DNA from: Shewanella marina JCM 15074
GTDB taxonomy: Bacteria; Pseudomonadota; Gammaproteobacteria; Enterobacterales; Shewanellaceae
DNA: 54,624 nucleotides
Reading direction: 5' to 3'
Assembly: GCF_000614975.1 (NCBI RefSeq)
Contig: NZ_BALM01000029.1
Coordinates: forward strand, 1 to 54,624
Shown here: positions 18,383 through 28,518 of the stretch, one piece after another
Layout: each line of letters begins with the position of its first letter
Numbering within the stretch: the first letter of the stretch is position 1
The notes under the pieces: model-generated
Told to the model about the DNA's origin: nothing
Database searches by the model: none
What the model saw: the letters and a program-made list of their open reading frames with translations, nothing else
Translations under genes and position numbers: made by a program

Positions 18383-18599
18383 ATAGCTGCCATTGTTCAA
18401 CCTGCTGGCCGTTTGGCAGATTACACATGGTCATGGTGCCTTGGTCATTTGTGATCTCTTCTAGAGTGCCTTTGACGGCGATACAGTATTTAGCCGCCGG
18501 ATTGGCCATATCTAGCTTGGGTGGTGGGGTTTGACTGCATGCTGAAAGTAGTGAAATGGCTGTGGCACTAGTGATTAGTGTTATAACTCTCTTGCTCAT
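18357..18599 (-). CDS. DUF333 lipoprotein
   Basis: An 80-residue protein with a signal peptide and the lipobox LLSAC, so it is probably lipidated. The remainder (NPAAKYCIAVKG, then CNLPNGQQVEQWQLFRR) is a DUF333 domain with its two conserved cysteines. I chose ATG 18599 because AAGGAG lies 8 bases upstream. The function is unknown; related proteins have been annotated loosely as haemolysin-like. Confidence 0.85.
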   Translation of the reverse strand: MSKRVITLITSATAISLLSACSQTPPPKLDMANPAAKYCIAVKGTLEEITNDQGTMTMCNLPNGQQVEQWQLFRRDHQAH

Positions 18600-18651
18600 A
18601 TCTGACACTCCTTGATCTTCTGAAAGCAAAATGTTGATCTTATAAAAAGCA

Positions 18652-18678
18652 AAATGCCTAAGTAAACTCAGGCATTTG
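18652..18678 (-). terminator. Terminator for moeA-moeB
   Basis: On the minus strand AAATGCCT and AGGCATTT form an 8-bp stem, followed by TTGCTTTTT. It lies just past the end of moeB. Confidence 0.65.
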
Positions 18679-18681
18679 ATA

Positions 18682-19467
18682 TTAGTATGTCACTCGCTTA
18701 ATGGCAAACGGGACACTGTGATGGCGAGCTAGTTTCATCTCTCTAAACTCCATCGTCATCGCATCAACCATTAATAAGCGACCATAAAGTGGCTTACCCA
18801 TTTGCGAAATCACTTTAATTGCTTCAGTTGCTTGCAGGCAGCCAATTAACCCGACGACGGGGGCAAGAATGCCCGATTCGACACAAGTTAGCTGTTGTTC
18901 GCCAAATAGCTGACTAAAACATTGATAACAAGCACTATTATCTTGGTAATCGAATACTGAGATAACGCCTTCCATACGGATTGCTGCTGCAGAGACCAAT
19001 GGGATTTTATGGTTAAAGCAACTGCGGTTAAGCTGATGTCGAATCGCTACATTATCAGTACAGTCCAACACTAGCTGATGTTGAGCAACTAAATCATCAA
19101 TTTCATGATCGTCTAATACGGCATTAATGGTATCAATCTGCACATGCGGATTAAGCTGGGTTAGACTCTCTTTGGCAGAATCTACTTTAGCTTGGCCGAT
19201 ATTATGATCTTGATGCAGTACTTGTCTTTGTAAATTCGATAATTCAACCGTATCAAAGTCAACTAGCGTGATATGGCCAACGCCTGCAACGGTTAAATAT
19301 TGGCTAGCAGTACAACCTAAACCACCGGCACCAAGAATCAACACCTTAGCTTGCTTGAGTCGTTCTTGCCCTTCAAAATCCATTGCTTTAATGGATATTT
19401 GGCGGCTGTAACGCATCATTTCTGCGTCAGAAAGAATATCGGCAGAATCATTGGCTGTTTTGCTCAT
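18682..19467 (-). CDS. moeB: Molybdopterin-synthase adenylyltransferase MoeB, 3' end probably frameshifted
   Basis: A ThiF/E1-like enzyme that adenylates the C-terminus of MoaD so that it can be sulfurated. The nucleotide motif GAGGLGCTASQYL, NLQRQVLH and CYQCFSQLFGEQQLTC are seen. As read, the chain ends HHSVPFAIKRVTY and lacks the second zinc CxxC. Adding one base near 18715 gives HHSCPVCH and a stop at 18698, restoring the zinc motif and a length of about 256. I chose ATG 19467, with GGAAG upstream; ATG 19479 overlaps the moeA stop. It lies in an operon with moeA. Confidence 0.92.
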   Translation of the reverse strand: MSKTANDSADILSDAEMMRYSRQISIKAMDFEGQERLKQAKVLILGAGGLGCTASQYLTVAGVGHITLVDFDTVELSNLQRQVLHQDHNIGQAKVDSAKESLTQLNPHVQIDTINAVLDDHEIDDLVAQHQLVLDCTDNVAIRHQLNRSCFNHKIPLVSAAAIRMEGVISVFDYQDNSACYQCFSQLFGEQQLTCVESGILAPVVGLIGCLQATEAIKVISQMGKPLYGRLLMVDAMTMEFREMKLARHHSVPFAIKRVTY

Positions 19468-19478
19468 CTTGTCTTCCA

Positions 19479-20723
19479 TTAGCACAGTACTGAGTTGAAA
19501 GGCTCAACAGTAACCATGGTGCCTGCATCAGTATTACCTTGCATCTGTTCTAAAATAATAAAACAGTTAGCAACACTCATTGAGGTCAACATGCCTGAGC
19601 CTTGGCTGCCAGTTGTGGCGACATGCAATTGGCCTTGTTGATCGCGGCTTAATACACCCCGTTGATATTCAACACGGCCCGGATGTTTGCGAATACTGTC
19701 AGTTAACGTTGCTGTGACTAATAGCGGTTGGGTTACTGGTAATCCTTGCATTTTTTGGATCAGCGGTAGCACTAATTTGTAGAAGGTCACCATTGATGAC
19801 ACTGGGTTACCGGGTAGACCACAAAAAACGGCTTTACCAATATGGCCCATTGCAAATGGCTTACCTGGTTTTATCGCCAATTTCCAGAAGTTGATTTGAC
19901 CCTCTTCTTCTAGAATTTGTTTAGTATAATCAGCATCTCCAACGGATACGCCACCTGAAGTAATTACCATATCAGCTTTAGCTGCAGCATTTCTAAAGGC
20001 TTGACGAATAGCTTCTGGATCGTCAGCAATCACGCCCATATCAATCCATTCAACGTTTGCTTTACTGACTAAGCCCTGAATGCTGTAGCGATTAGAGTCA
20101 TAAATTTGCCCTTGGGCAAGCTCGCTGCCGACGGGACGCAATTCATCACCTGTTGAGAAAAATGCAACTTTCAATTGGCGATAGACTAAGAATTGACTCG
20201 CACCAATCGTTGCTAGCACGCCCATTTCGGCCGCGCCAATTTGCGTTCCTTTACTGAGCACTTTTGCGCCAGAAGTTAGCTCTTCGCCGCGTTTACGCAC
20301 ATTTTCACCAACTTGCTGTGGTGCTTCAATATAGATATCGTCGCCATCAACACGCACTTTTTCTTGCATTTGCACTGTGTCATAACCTTGCGGTAATGGT
20401 GCGCCAGTCATAATACGGATGCAAGTATTTGCAGAACACTCACCATGATAAGGATGACCCGCAAAGCTCTGACCAATAAGGCGTAATGGTTTATCTTCGG
20501 CTAAGTCTGCAAGGTTAAATGCGTAACCATCCATTGCAGAGTTATTGAAAGGAGGTAGATCAATACATGAAGCAAGATCTTCTGCTAAGACTCGATTTAA
20601 TGCATGTGATAACTGTACAACTTCAGTACCCTCAATCACATTAACTTGTGCAAGTAAGGTTGGAATAGCTTGATCTGGGTGCATTAATTGAGGCTGAGCG
20701 CATGGATCGGCTGCTGAATGCAT
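19479..20723 (-). CDS. moeA: Molybdopterin molybdenumtransferase MoeA
   Basis: A 414-residue enzyme that inserts molybdenum into adenylated molybdopterin. Typical segments are DLPPFNNSAMDGYAF, RIMTGAPLPQGYDTVQMQE, ITSGGVSVGDADYTK and FCGLPGNPVSSMVTF. The length matches the family. Its stop overlaps the possible moeB start, which indicates a two-gene operon. It completes the pathway encoded by moaA-moaE in this window. Confidence 0.95.
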   Translation of the reverse strand: MHSAADPCAQPQLMHPDQAIPTLLAQVNVIEGTEVVQLSHALNRVLAEDLASCIDLPPFNNSAMDGYAFNLADLAEDKPLRLIGQSFAGHPYHGECSANTCIRIMTGAPLPQGYDTVQMQEKVRVDGDDIYIEAPQQVGENVRKRGEELTSGAKVLSKGTQIGAAEMGVLATIGASQFLVYRQLKVAFFSTGDELRPVGSELAQGQIYDSNRYSIQGLVSKANVEWIDMGVIADDPEAIRQAFRNAAAKADMVITSGGVSVGDADYTKQILEEEGQINFWKLAIKPGKPFAMGHIGKAVFCGLPGNPVSSMVTFYKLVLPLIQKMQGLPVTQPLLVTATLTDSIRKHPGRVEYQRGVLSRDQQGQLHVATTGSQGSGMLTSMSVANCFIILEQMQGNTDAGTMVTVEPFNSVLC

Positions 20724-20877
20724 GGTAATTCCTTAGCAGAAAACAAAATATTGCGCCTATTATGCCACGGCTTTTTTTGATGGCTATGATCAGAGACTAA
20801 GTTTCAAACTATATTTATTAGTCGCTTACAGCTATTGTTGATGTTTTAAATGTAGGTGATTGTTTTTAAATGGAAAA

Positions 20878-20896
20878 GTTAATGATAATTATTTCA
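20878..20896. promoter_or_regulatory. Candidate Fur box upstream of ferritin
   Basis: GTTAATGATAATTATTTCA agrees with the classic 19-base Fur consensus at 14 positions by my count. It lies about 90 bases before the ferritin start, where iron control is expected. Confidence 0.5.
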
Positions 20897-20986
20897 TTAA
20901 AAAAGCACCCACAAGGGGAATTTTTGGTTGCTTTTATGCATTAGCTTCATAACAATAAAGCGAGTTTTTTTGATAAGGAAAGTAAT

Positions 20987-21517
20987 ATGTTAGCGCAAGC
21001 GATGATAGATAATTTAAACGATCAAATTAATATGGAATTTTTCTCTTCAAACCTATATTTGCAAATGAGTGCATGGTGTGAAGATAAGGGCTTTGAGGGC
21101 GCTGCAAAATTTATGCGTGCCCATGCTGATGAAGAGATGGAGCATATGCGCCGTTTATTCACTTATGTTAGCGAAACTGGTGGTATGCCAATTCTTGGTA
21201 CTATTGCAGCACCGCAGACTGAATTCACTTCTTTACTTGCGTTATTTGAATACACCTATGAGCATGAACAGTTAATTACCAGCAAAATTAATGCATTAGC
21301 TCATACTGCATTCACGACTCAGGATTACTCAACCTTTAACTTTTTACAATGGTATGTTGCCGAGCAGCATGAAGAAGAGAAGTTATTCAAATCAATCGTT
21401 GATAAAATCCGCTTAGTGGGTGAAGACGGTAAGGCACTGTTCTTTATTGATAAAGACCTTGATCTATTGGCAACTCATGGTGCAGAAAGCGTCATGCAAA
21501 GCCAAGTGGGTGCATAA
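20987..21517 (+). CDS. ftnA: Non-haem ferritin
   Basis: A 176-residue iron-storage protein that oxidises Fe(II) and stores it in a 24-subunit shell. Ferroxidase ligands are visible as Glu in INMEFFSSNLYLQMSAW, as HADEEMEHMRR and as EQHEEEKLF. AAGGAAAG precedes ATG. A Fur-like site lies upstream and a hairpin terminator follows. It stands alone. Confidence 0.94.
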   Translation: MLAQAMIDNLNDQINMEFFSSNLYLQMSAWCEDKGFEGAAKFMRAHADEEMEHMRRLFTYVSETGGMPILGTIAAPQTEFTSLLALFEYTYEHEQLITSKINALAHTAFTTQDYSTFNFLQWYVAEQHEEEKLFKSIVDKIRLVGEDGKALFFIDKDLDLLATHGAESVMQSQVGA

Positions 21518-21534
21518 CCTTAGTGCTCTATGAA

Positions 21535-21562
21535 AAAAAGCAGCTGTTTAGCTGCTTTTTAG
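21535..21562. terminator. Bidirectional terminator
   Basis: AAAAAGCAGC pairs perfectly with GCTGCTTTTT around TGTTTA. It separates ferritin from the convergent EAL-domain gene. Confidence 0.88.
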
Positions 21563-21566
21563 TCAT

Positions 21567-24500
21567 CTAAGCCATAGCAACGTCAGTATGTAGCAACAAT
21601 GATTGTTGTTGGGTTTGGTTAAGCAAATCAACCAATGTGTCGAAGGGCAGTGGTTTGGATAGCAAGTAACCTTGGGCAAAATTACAACCTAACTGCTGTA
21701 GATATTGCCATTGTTCAATGGTTTCAATACCCTCCGCAACGAGTTTCATTTCAAGGCTTTTACCCATACTGACAATGGCTGCAATTAAATTCTTATCTGC
21801 ATGGCTATTGGTGGAATTCTCAATAAAGCTGCGATCAATTTTAATCACGTTAATCGGGAAGCGCTTGAGGTAACTCAAGGATGAATAACCCGTGCCAAAG
21901 TCATCCATATAGATTTGGCACCCCAGTGATCTGATAGCGGTAAGGGTTCTCATATTAATATCATCGTCCGTCATCAACATGCTTTCAGTTATTTCAATAT
22001 GAATATCTGTTGCAGCAACTTGGTACTTTTTGATGGTGGCTGCTAACAGCTGCTCAAATCGATAGGTTTGATTATTGATGCATTGACGGGTTGAAACGTT
22101 GATGGCAACGCTCAGTTTGAAACCTAGTTGATTAAGTTTTGCTAAATCAGCAACCGCTTGGTTGAGTACCATGCGCCAATTGTTTCAATCATGCCAGTCT
22201 CTTCGGCAATGGTGATAAATGTATCGGGTGGAATGATACCGACAACTGGATCTATCCAGCGGATCAGAGCTTCTAGGCCAATAATATGGCCATTACTCAT
22301 ATCGACAATGGGTTGATAGTGTAAACAGAACTCAGATTGCATAACCGCTTTACGTAGCTTTTGTTCAATGGTCATTCGCTCTAATAAATTACTGTTCATG
22401 CCTGCAGTAAAGTATTTGTAGCTATTTCGGCCCATTTCTTTGGCTTGATACATGGCGGTTTCAGCGTTACTGGTAATTGATTTATGATCAAGACCATCTT
22501 GAGGATAAAGCGCGACCCCCATACTCGCTGAGATAATAATGTCTTCATTATCTAGTTTGAATGATAACGCAAAACTGTCCATTAGCTGTTTGATATTATG
22601 GTCAATTTCTATGTCATGATCATAATCAGTGATTAAAATAGCAAATTCATCACCACTAAAGCGTGCTACAAATGGCCGTTTTTCAAGGGCATTATTAAGT
22701 CTTAACGCCACCTGTTTTAGTAACTCATCACCAAAGTGATGGCCTAGGGTATCATTGATATTTTTAAAACGATCCAGGTCAATGAGAATAATGGCGAGTT
22801 TACGTTGATGCTTTTTAGCCAATGTCAGCTCGCTGTTAAGGCGATCATTAAACAATTTACGATTAGGCAGTTCAGTTAAAGTGTCAAAATGGGCCTGAAA
22901 CCAAATATTTTGTTCATATTGTTTACGATTAGAAATATCGAGGAACATGCCTAAGTGTTGAATCACTTCGCCTTGGTCATTTCGTACCAATGTAATCGCT
23001 AAATATTCAGGGTAAACCTGACCATTTTTGCGAGTATTCCAGATTTCTCCTTCCCATTTCCCCGTACTGTTTAATGAGCGCCAAAAATCTTCGTAGAATG
23101 CTTGGCTGTGCCGTTTAGATTGCAATATCGATGGGTTTTTGCCGCGGATCTCTTCAATGCTATAACCAGTGATGTCGGTAAAAGCTGGATTAATCAGTTC
23201 AATATTATTGTTGGCATCAGTGACAATAATGCCTTCTGATGCATATTTGAAAACAGCAGCGGCTTGGCGTAAATAGTGGCTGGCCTTTTGGCGTTCAATG
23301 ACCATATGGTTAAATGACTCAACCATTTGATTGAGCTCATCTTTACCGTCAATATTGAGTATTAAATCCAATTTAGGATCTTGAGCCATACGGCTCATTT
23401 CATCAACTATCAGATTGATTTTATTCATTAAATTTTTAATGATTGTGCGCAAAATCAGTAATGAAACAATTAAAATTGAACTGCCAATAATGAGATAGCT
23501 CAATAGTGAAAACAAGACATAGCTCTGCTGTTTATTGGCTAATCGGTACATATAATCACTGATACTGGCAGTGATTTGTTGTATATGATTCAGTCTTGCT
23601 GATGTCACTTGTTGCCATTGTAATGGCTCAATTAATAATGGTGGGTTTTGTAAATAATGCAGTGCTTTAGTTAAGGCCTGCTCATCAATCTTTGTTCGCT
23701 GATTAATTTCATGGATCGGTAGGTTTTCTTCTTTTAACTTTTTTAAGGCCAACATTTGTTGCTGATATTCAGCAATCTTTTGCTCAATCTCAGAGGTTGC
23801 TTGTTGTTGTTTAGGGCTTAGTTTTTGGTTTTGTAGTTGGGCTAATTGCACATTTACTTTTGAAGGGTGACGCGCAAAGTCTTCGGCATAACTAGGTAAA
23901 CCTGTTAATAAGAAATTTTTATAGTCATGCATTAAGCCGCCATACCCCAGACTGTTACCAATGCGCTGTGCTTGTTCAACAATATCGGCTTGGCGTTGCA
24001 TTAACTGTCTAAATTCGATTAGTTTTTTTTGTTCTTTACTATTATATAACTGTTGAATTAACTCTTTACGTTTAGGATTCGCTACAATATAGGCATAATA
24101 TAGGGTTTGTTGTTGTTCAAAGATTAGATTTTCAATATTTAAATAATCACGGTAAATGAAATTCTTTTCACCTAATAAATGGGAAACTAAATACCTTTCT
24201 TTTACCGCTAGGTGTTGCATATTTATTAAATTTAATAAGTCATTATATGCCTAGCTTGGCGTATATATCTTAATTGGGTTTTTAATTGATTGAGTAAGAT
24301 AAATAGCTCTTCATACAATGATTGGTATATCGTATGTATCGCATCATGATTGTTAGCTGAAACTTTAATATGGATAAGTTTATCGTTTAACACTTTAATT
24401 TGCGCTAATCGATTTTCAATGTCTATCTTTTGCGAGTGGGTGATCGTACCCGATGCTAGTAACTGCTGCACAAACTGACTATTAATCAGTGTTGATGTCG

Positions 24501-24780
24501 CTTTATAAGTTCGGTTTTGTTGTATCGATAGGCTTGCAAAGCTTGGTACAGCAGCAATTTTTCGTGGTTGTTCTATGTTCTGCTCATTCGCGGAAGCGTC
24601 AATCGCTGCAGTGACTTGCTTGACGATATTGATGGTAATTTTTTCATGTTCAATCGCTTGGTAATCATTGATTAATTCATGTACTCGACATGACGCAAGT
24701 ATGATCAGACTGGTTAAAGGAATAATAGCAAAAAGCAGTAATTTATCTCTTAAGGTAAGTTGATTAAATACCTTGGTCAT
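21567..24780 (-). pseudogene. NIT-HAMP-PAS-GGDEF-EAL cyclic-di-GMP signalling protein, frame interrupted twice
   Basis: After repair this is a membrane protein of about 1071 residues. The N-terminal transmembrane segment is followed by a helical region with the repeated ER-type pattern of nitrate/nitrite-sensing (NIT) domains, up to about residue 400. A second transmembrane segment lies near 418-447, followed by HAMP, PAS (about 505-620), GGDEF (from about 633) and EAL (from about 815). The cyclase motif reads SGDEF. The EAL part keeps EALIRW, ITESM, DDFGTGYSS, KIDRSFI and AEGIE, so phosphodiesterase activity is likely. Frame breaks at 24250-24251 and 22169-22170 each need one G on the coding strand (AGGGCA and TGGGTA), which indicates sequencing errors. 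The NIT call is the least certain part. Confidence 0.82.
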
Positions 24781-25070
24781 GATTGCAGTGGTTCCTATAA
24801 ATTACTGTTAATGAGCGATACTTATGATATTAAGTCGATACAGGTATTACAGTTTAACTTTTAACAAGTATCATATTTAAAATGAACAGAGAAATTTAGT
24901 TTATGTTTTTCTAATCTATATCACGAAATAGCGTAAATGTGATTGAATGTATATTAATGAATTATTTTTAAGACGGTATTGATTCGTTAATTAAGTTAAT
25001 TAGAAGGCGTTAATGTGCTATAAATTCACGTTAATATAGATTGGATGTTGCTGCTGGAGAATAATTGAGA

Positions 25071-27137
25071 ATGGCCACCACTTGTATACCGCCTGTAGCG
25101 GAAAAAAAACCAATGATGCTTGAGCATCATGGCGTGCAACGCTGCGATAATTACTATTGGTTGCGAGATGATAAACGTGCGGATGCTAAGGTGCTTGCAT
25201 ACCTTAATCAAGAGAATGATTATTGCCAACAACAACTCATGCCGTACCAATCGTTCCAAACGGATCTGTTTAATGAGTTAATCGCACGGTTAGAACAAAC
25301 TCCAGCGTCAGTCCCTTATTATTGGCAACAGCATTGGTATCAACGAGTGTATGAGGCTGGTCAAGAGTATCCATTATTTACCCGATTTAGCGCAGTAGGT
25401 GCTGAAAAACAGCTGCTACTTGATGTCCCTGCTCGGGCTGAAGCACATGAGTTTTATTCATTGGGTGGGATCAGTGTTAGTCCTGATGAACAATATCTCG
25501 CTTTTGCTGAAGATACTTTAAGTCGCCGAATCTATACGGTCTATTTTAAAAATCTAGTCACGGATGAATTGCTTGATTATAGCCTTAGCGGACTTGATGG
25601 CGGCGTGGTGTGGGCTAACGATAACCAACATCTGTTCTATATTGCTAAAGATCCACAGACGTTACTTGGCTATCAGGTATTTCGGCATAAATTGGGCACA
25701 TCTCAAGTCGATGATGTGCTGGTTTATGAAGAGCAAGATGATAGCTATTATTTGAGCCTATCGAAGAGCTTAGACCGTTCAACCATTAGTTTATATTTGC
25801 AAAGTACTACAACGACAGAAGTGTTATTGCTTGATGCAGATAAACCGCTATCAAAATTTTGTTGTTTCTACCCAAGGGAAGAGGGACATGAATACAGCAT
25901 AGCCAAGCTAGATGACAGTTATTTGGTGTTAACCAATTGGCAAGCGACTAACTTTAGATTAATGAAAGTGGATGCAGCAAACACCACCAATAAACAAGCT
26001 TGGCAGGCGGTATTACCTTATCAAGATGAGATCAGAATTGAAGATTTTATCTGGTTACGCGATTACTTGGTGATACAAAGCCGTGAACAAGGCCAAACTC
26101 AGATTGATGTTTATAATCAAGATTTATCAACGCATTATCGACTCCTCTTTGATGATGCATTGTTTGTCGCTGGCTTTGATGTCAATGTCGATCAGAATAG
26201 CCATAAATTACGGGTTTATTATTCGAGCTTAACTACGCCTGAATCTATTTATGAATATGACTTATCTGTACCTAATCAGCGTCAACTATTAAAGCAAGAG
26301 CAAGTGGTTGGTGAATTTGATAGTCAAAACTATCAGGCTGAGCGCTTGATGGTACCTGCTCGCGATGGCGCATTAGTGCCTGTGAGTTTGGTTTATCGAA
26401 AAGATAAGTTTAACCAAGATGGTACTAATCCACTTTATCAATATGGTTATGGTGCCTATGGTTATACCGTTGAACCTGAGTTTGATAGTGCTATTTTAAG
26501 TTTGCTTGATCGTGGTGTGGTCTATGCCATTGCTCATGTGCGAGGCAGCGAGATGTTAGGTCGCCCTTGGTATGATGCTGGTAAATTACAACATAAGCAG
26601 AATAGTTTTACTGACTTTATTGATGTCACACGTTATTTAGTGGTCAACCAATATGCGGCTAAAGATAAAGTGGTGGCATCTGGTGGTAGTGCCGGTGGAT
26701 TATTGATGGGGGCTGTGGCAAATATGGCCGCCGCGGATTATTTTGCGATAGCTGCGCATGTTCCTTTTGTTGACGTAGTGACCACTATGTTGGATGAAAC
26801 GATCCCATTAACGACCAATGAGTATGATGAATGGGGGAATCCTAATCACAAAGTCGATTTTGATTATATGCTCAGCTATTCACCTTATGATCAGGTGAGT
26901 AAGCAAGCTTATCCTAATTTGTTAGTGACCACGGGATTACATGATTCACAAGTGCAGTATTTTGAGCCTGCTAAGTGGGTTGCCAAACTACGTGACTATA
27001 AAACCGATGATAATGTGTTGTTACTGCATACGGATATGGAAGCAGGGCATGGTGGCAAGAGTGGTCGTTTTCAGCAATATCAAGATACGGCACTTGAATA
27101 TAGCTTCTTGCTAGGCTTATTAGGTTATAACCAATGA
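25071..27137 (+). CDS. ptrB: Oligopeptidase B
   Basis: A 688-residue cytoplasmic serine peptidase of the prolyl oligopeptidase family that cuts after basic residues in short peptides. The N-terminal two thirds form the propeller. The catalytic triad is Ser near 540 in GGSAGG, Asp near 624 in GLHDSQVQY and His near 658 in AGHGGKSGR. PFVDVVTTMLDE and PLTTNEYDEWGNP match E. coli PtrB very well. I chose ATG 25071, with GGAGA upstream; an in-frame TTG lies 6 bases earlier. The stop overlaps the next start by ATGA. Confidence 0.95.
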   Translation: MATTCIPPVAEKKPMMLEHHGVQRCDNYYWLRDDKRADAKVLAYLNQENDYCQQQLMPYQSFQTDLFNELIARLEQTPASVPYYWQQHWYQRVYEAGQEYPLFTRFSAVGAEKQLLLDVPARAEAHEFYSLGGISVSPDEQYLAFAEDTLSRRIYTVYFKNLVTDELLDYSLSGLDGGVVWANDNQHLFYIAKDPQTLLGYQVFRHKLGTSQVDDVLVYEEQDDSYYLSLSKSLDRSTISLYLQSTTTTEVLLLDADKPLSKFCCFYPREEGHEYSIAKLDDSYLVLTNWQATNFRLMKVDAANTTNKQAWQAVLPYQDEIRIEDFIWLRDYLVIQSREQGQTQIDVYNQDLSTHYRLLFDDALFVAGFDVNVDQNSHKLRVYYSSLTTPESIYEYDLSVPNQRQLLKQEQVVGEFDSQNYQAERLMVPARDGALVPVSLVYRKDKFNQDGTNPLYQYGYGAYGYTVEPEFDSAILSLLDRGVVYAIAHVRGSEMLGRPWYDAGKLQHKQNSFTDFIDVTRYLVVNQYAAKDKVVASGGSAGGLLMGAVANMAAADYFAIAAHVPFVDVVTTMLDETIPLTTNEYDEWGNPNHKVDFDYMLSYSPYDQVSKQAYPNLLVTTGLHDSQVQYFEPAKWVAKLRDYKTDDNVLLLHTDMEAGHGGKSGRFQQYQDTALEYSFLLGLLGYNQ

Positions 27138-27397
27138 GTGATTCAGGCTGGTTTCTGTATATGATTGAGACCCGTCAAGGCCATCTATATACCGGTATTA
27201 CGACTGATGTTGCTCGCCGTTTTGAAGAACACCAAAGCGACCCTAAAAAGGGGGCAAAGTACTTGCGCGGCAAGGGTCCCTTAACTTTGGTCTATCAAAT
27301 GGCGTGCGCGGATCGGAGTGGGGCTTCTAAGCTTGAGATCGCAATAAAAAAGTTATCAAGACAACAAAAACTTGCATTAATTAACGGCACTAAATAA
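27134..27397 (+). CDS. GIY-YIG domain protein, YhbQ-like
   Basis: An 87-residue single-domain GIY-YIG nuclease-fold protein. The signature appears as WFLYMIETRQGHLYTGIT, followed by the conserved arginine in DVARRFEEH, and a basic C-terminus. It matches the UPF0213/YhbQ family, whose members are poorly characterised and may act on DNA. It is coupled to ptrB by a 4-base overlap. Confidence 0.88.
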   Translation: MSDSGWFLYMIETRQGHLYTGITTDVARRFEEHQSDPKKGAKYLRGKGPLTLVYQMACADRSGASKLEIAIKKLSRQQKLALINGTK

Positions 27398-27403
27398 TCA
27401 ATC

Positions 27404-27432
27404 TAATCGGTCATCTTTTTGATGACCGATTA
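27404..27432. terminator. Convergent hairpin terminator
   Basis: TAATCGGTCATC pairs perfectly over 12 bases with GATGACCGATTA around TTTTT. There is no clear T tract after it on either strand, but the stem is strong and lies between convergent genes. Confidence 0.6.
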
Positions 27433-27451
27433 ATATCGTAATCTAGTCACA

Positions 27452-28357
27452 TCAATTAATCGTGACCGCACCGTCTATATTATCAATATTGGTTTCACCT
27501 GAACCATCTGCCTGAATATTAACGCCTTTTGTATTTTTTATATTAATGTCACCTGAACCGTCATTAATGCTGGCGATACCCATAACTTGATTTATATTGA
27601 TATCACCAGAACCATCGTTGATGTCTATGTTACCAGTGGTGTGGCTGATGTTGATATCGCCTGAACCATCATTAATATCAATACCGCCTTGGTGATCTTT
27701 AATCATAATCGCGCCAGAGCCGTCGTTAATCGAAATGCTTTGCTGACTTTCGCTAAGGTTAATTTTTCCTGAGCCATCATCAAGGCTGACTTTAGCGACT
27801 TTGGTGAGCATGATATCGCCGGAGCCATCGGTAATATTAATATTACCAGCATGGTGCAAAGTGATATCACCTGAGCCATCGTGTATGGACACTTGCCCTA
27901 ATTGATTGCCGTCGATATTGCCCGAACCATCTTTGATATTAATCTTACCGTGGAGCTGTTGTAGTTTTATATCGCCAGAGCCATCATGAATATCCAGTTC
28001 GATATTGCTTGGTAGGGTAATGTTGAGGTGAATGTATTGCTCATTACTGCCCAATTGCCAAAACGAATCTTCGAATTTAGCCACTAACTTGGCTTGTTGA
28101 TCACCTTGTTGTACCAGAGACAGTAATGGTTGATGACCATTTTCAGAATAGACAGCAGCACTTACCTGTATTTGATCTGTGTTGTTATGGCCTGTAATCG
28201 TCAGTTCGCCTGCGCCAGCTTCAATGCTCAGTTGCTTTAGGTTATGGCTATTGAGCTTGAGTTTTTCGGTTGTATTAAGCGCGGAGGCTTGTGATGGCAT
28301 GCTAATAATAAACGCGCTAGCAAGCAGACAATGTAATTTGAATGAAGTAAAGGCCAT
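27452..28357 (-). CDS. Secreted DGSG-repeat beta-solenoid protein (DUF4097-like)
   Basis: A 301-residue exported protein with a signal peptide ending near QASA. After a non-repetitive region, residues 125-301 consist of ten repeats of 17-18 residues, each starting with DGSG and followed by alternating hydrophobic residues (DGSGDINI, DGSGNID, DGSGKINL). The regular period and strand pattern predict a right-handed beta helix with one turn per repeat, with Asp-Gly-Ser-Gly at the same corner of each turn. It resembles DUF4097-type solenoids. The function is unknown. The neighbours are metabolic genes and give no clue. Confidence 0.8.
   Translation of the reverse strand: MAFTSFKLHCLLASAFIISMPSQASALNTTEKLKLNSHNLKQLSIEAGAGELTITGHNNTDQIQVSAAVYSENGHQPLLSLVQQGDQQAKLVAKFEDSFWQLGSNEQYIHLNITLPSNIELDIHDGSGDIKLQQLHGKINIKDGSGNIDGNQLGQVSIHDGSGDITLHHAGNINITDGSGDIMLTKVAKVSLDDGSGKINLSESQQSISINDGSGAIMIKDHQGGIDINDGSGDINISHTTGNIDINDGSGDININQVMGIASINDGSGDINIKNTKGVNIQADGSGETNIDNIDGAVTIN
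27455..27985 (-). repeat. Tandem repeat array encoding ten DGSG turns
   Basis: The coding repeats have a period of 51-54 bases and keep a DGSG core whose codons are conserved (for example GAT GGC/GGT TCA GGT). The rest of each unit has diverged, so the repeats are old rather than newly duplicated. Confidence 0.8.
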
Positions 28358-28518
28358 ATCGCTATCCTTGTGAATGATTAATTGTTTTGTTTACTGACAA
28401 TAGAGCAAAGAATAGGCCAGCTTTCTATAACGTTGAATTTTAAGGGAGTATGGTTTTATAGGGGACAAGGTTAATTCTTTTAAGATTAATAAGTAGTCAA
28501 ATATCTCTATTTTTAATC

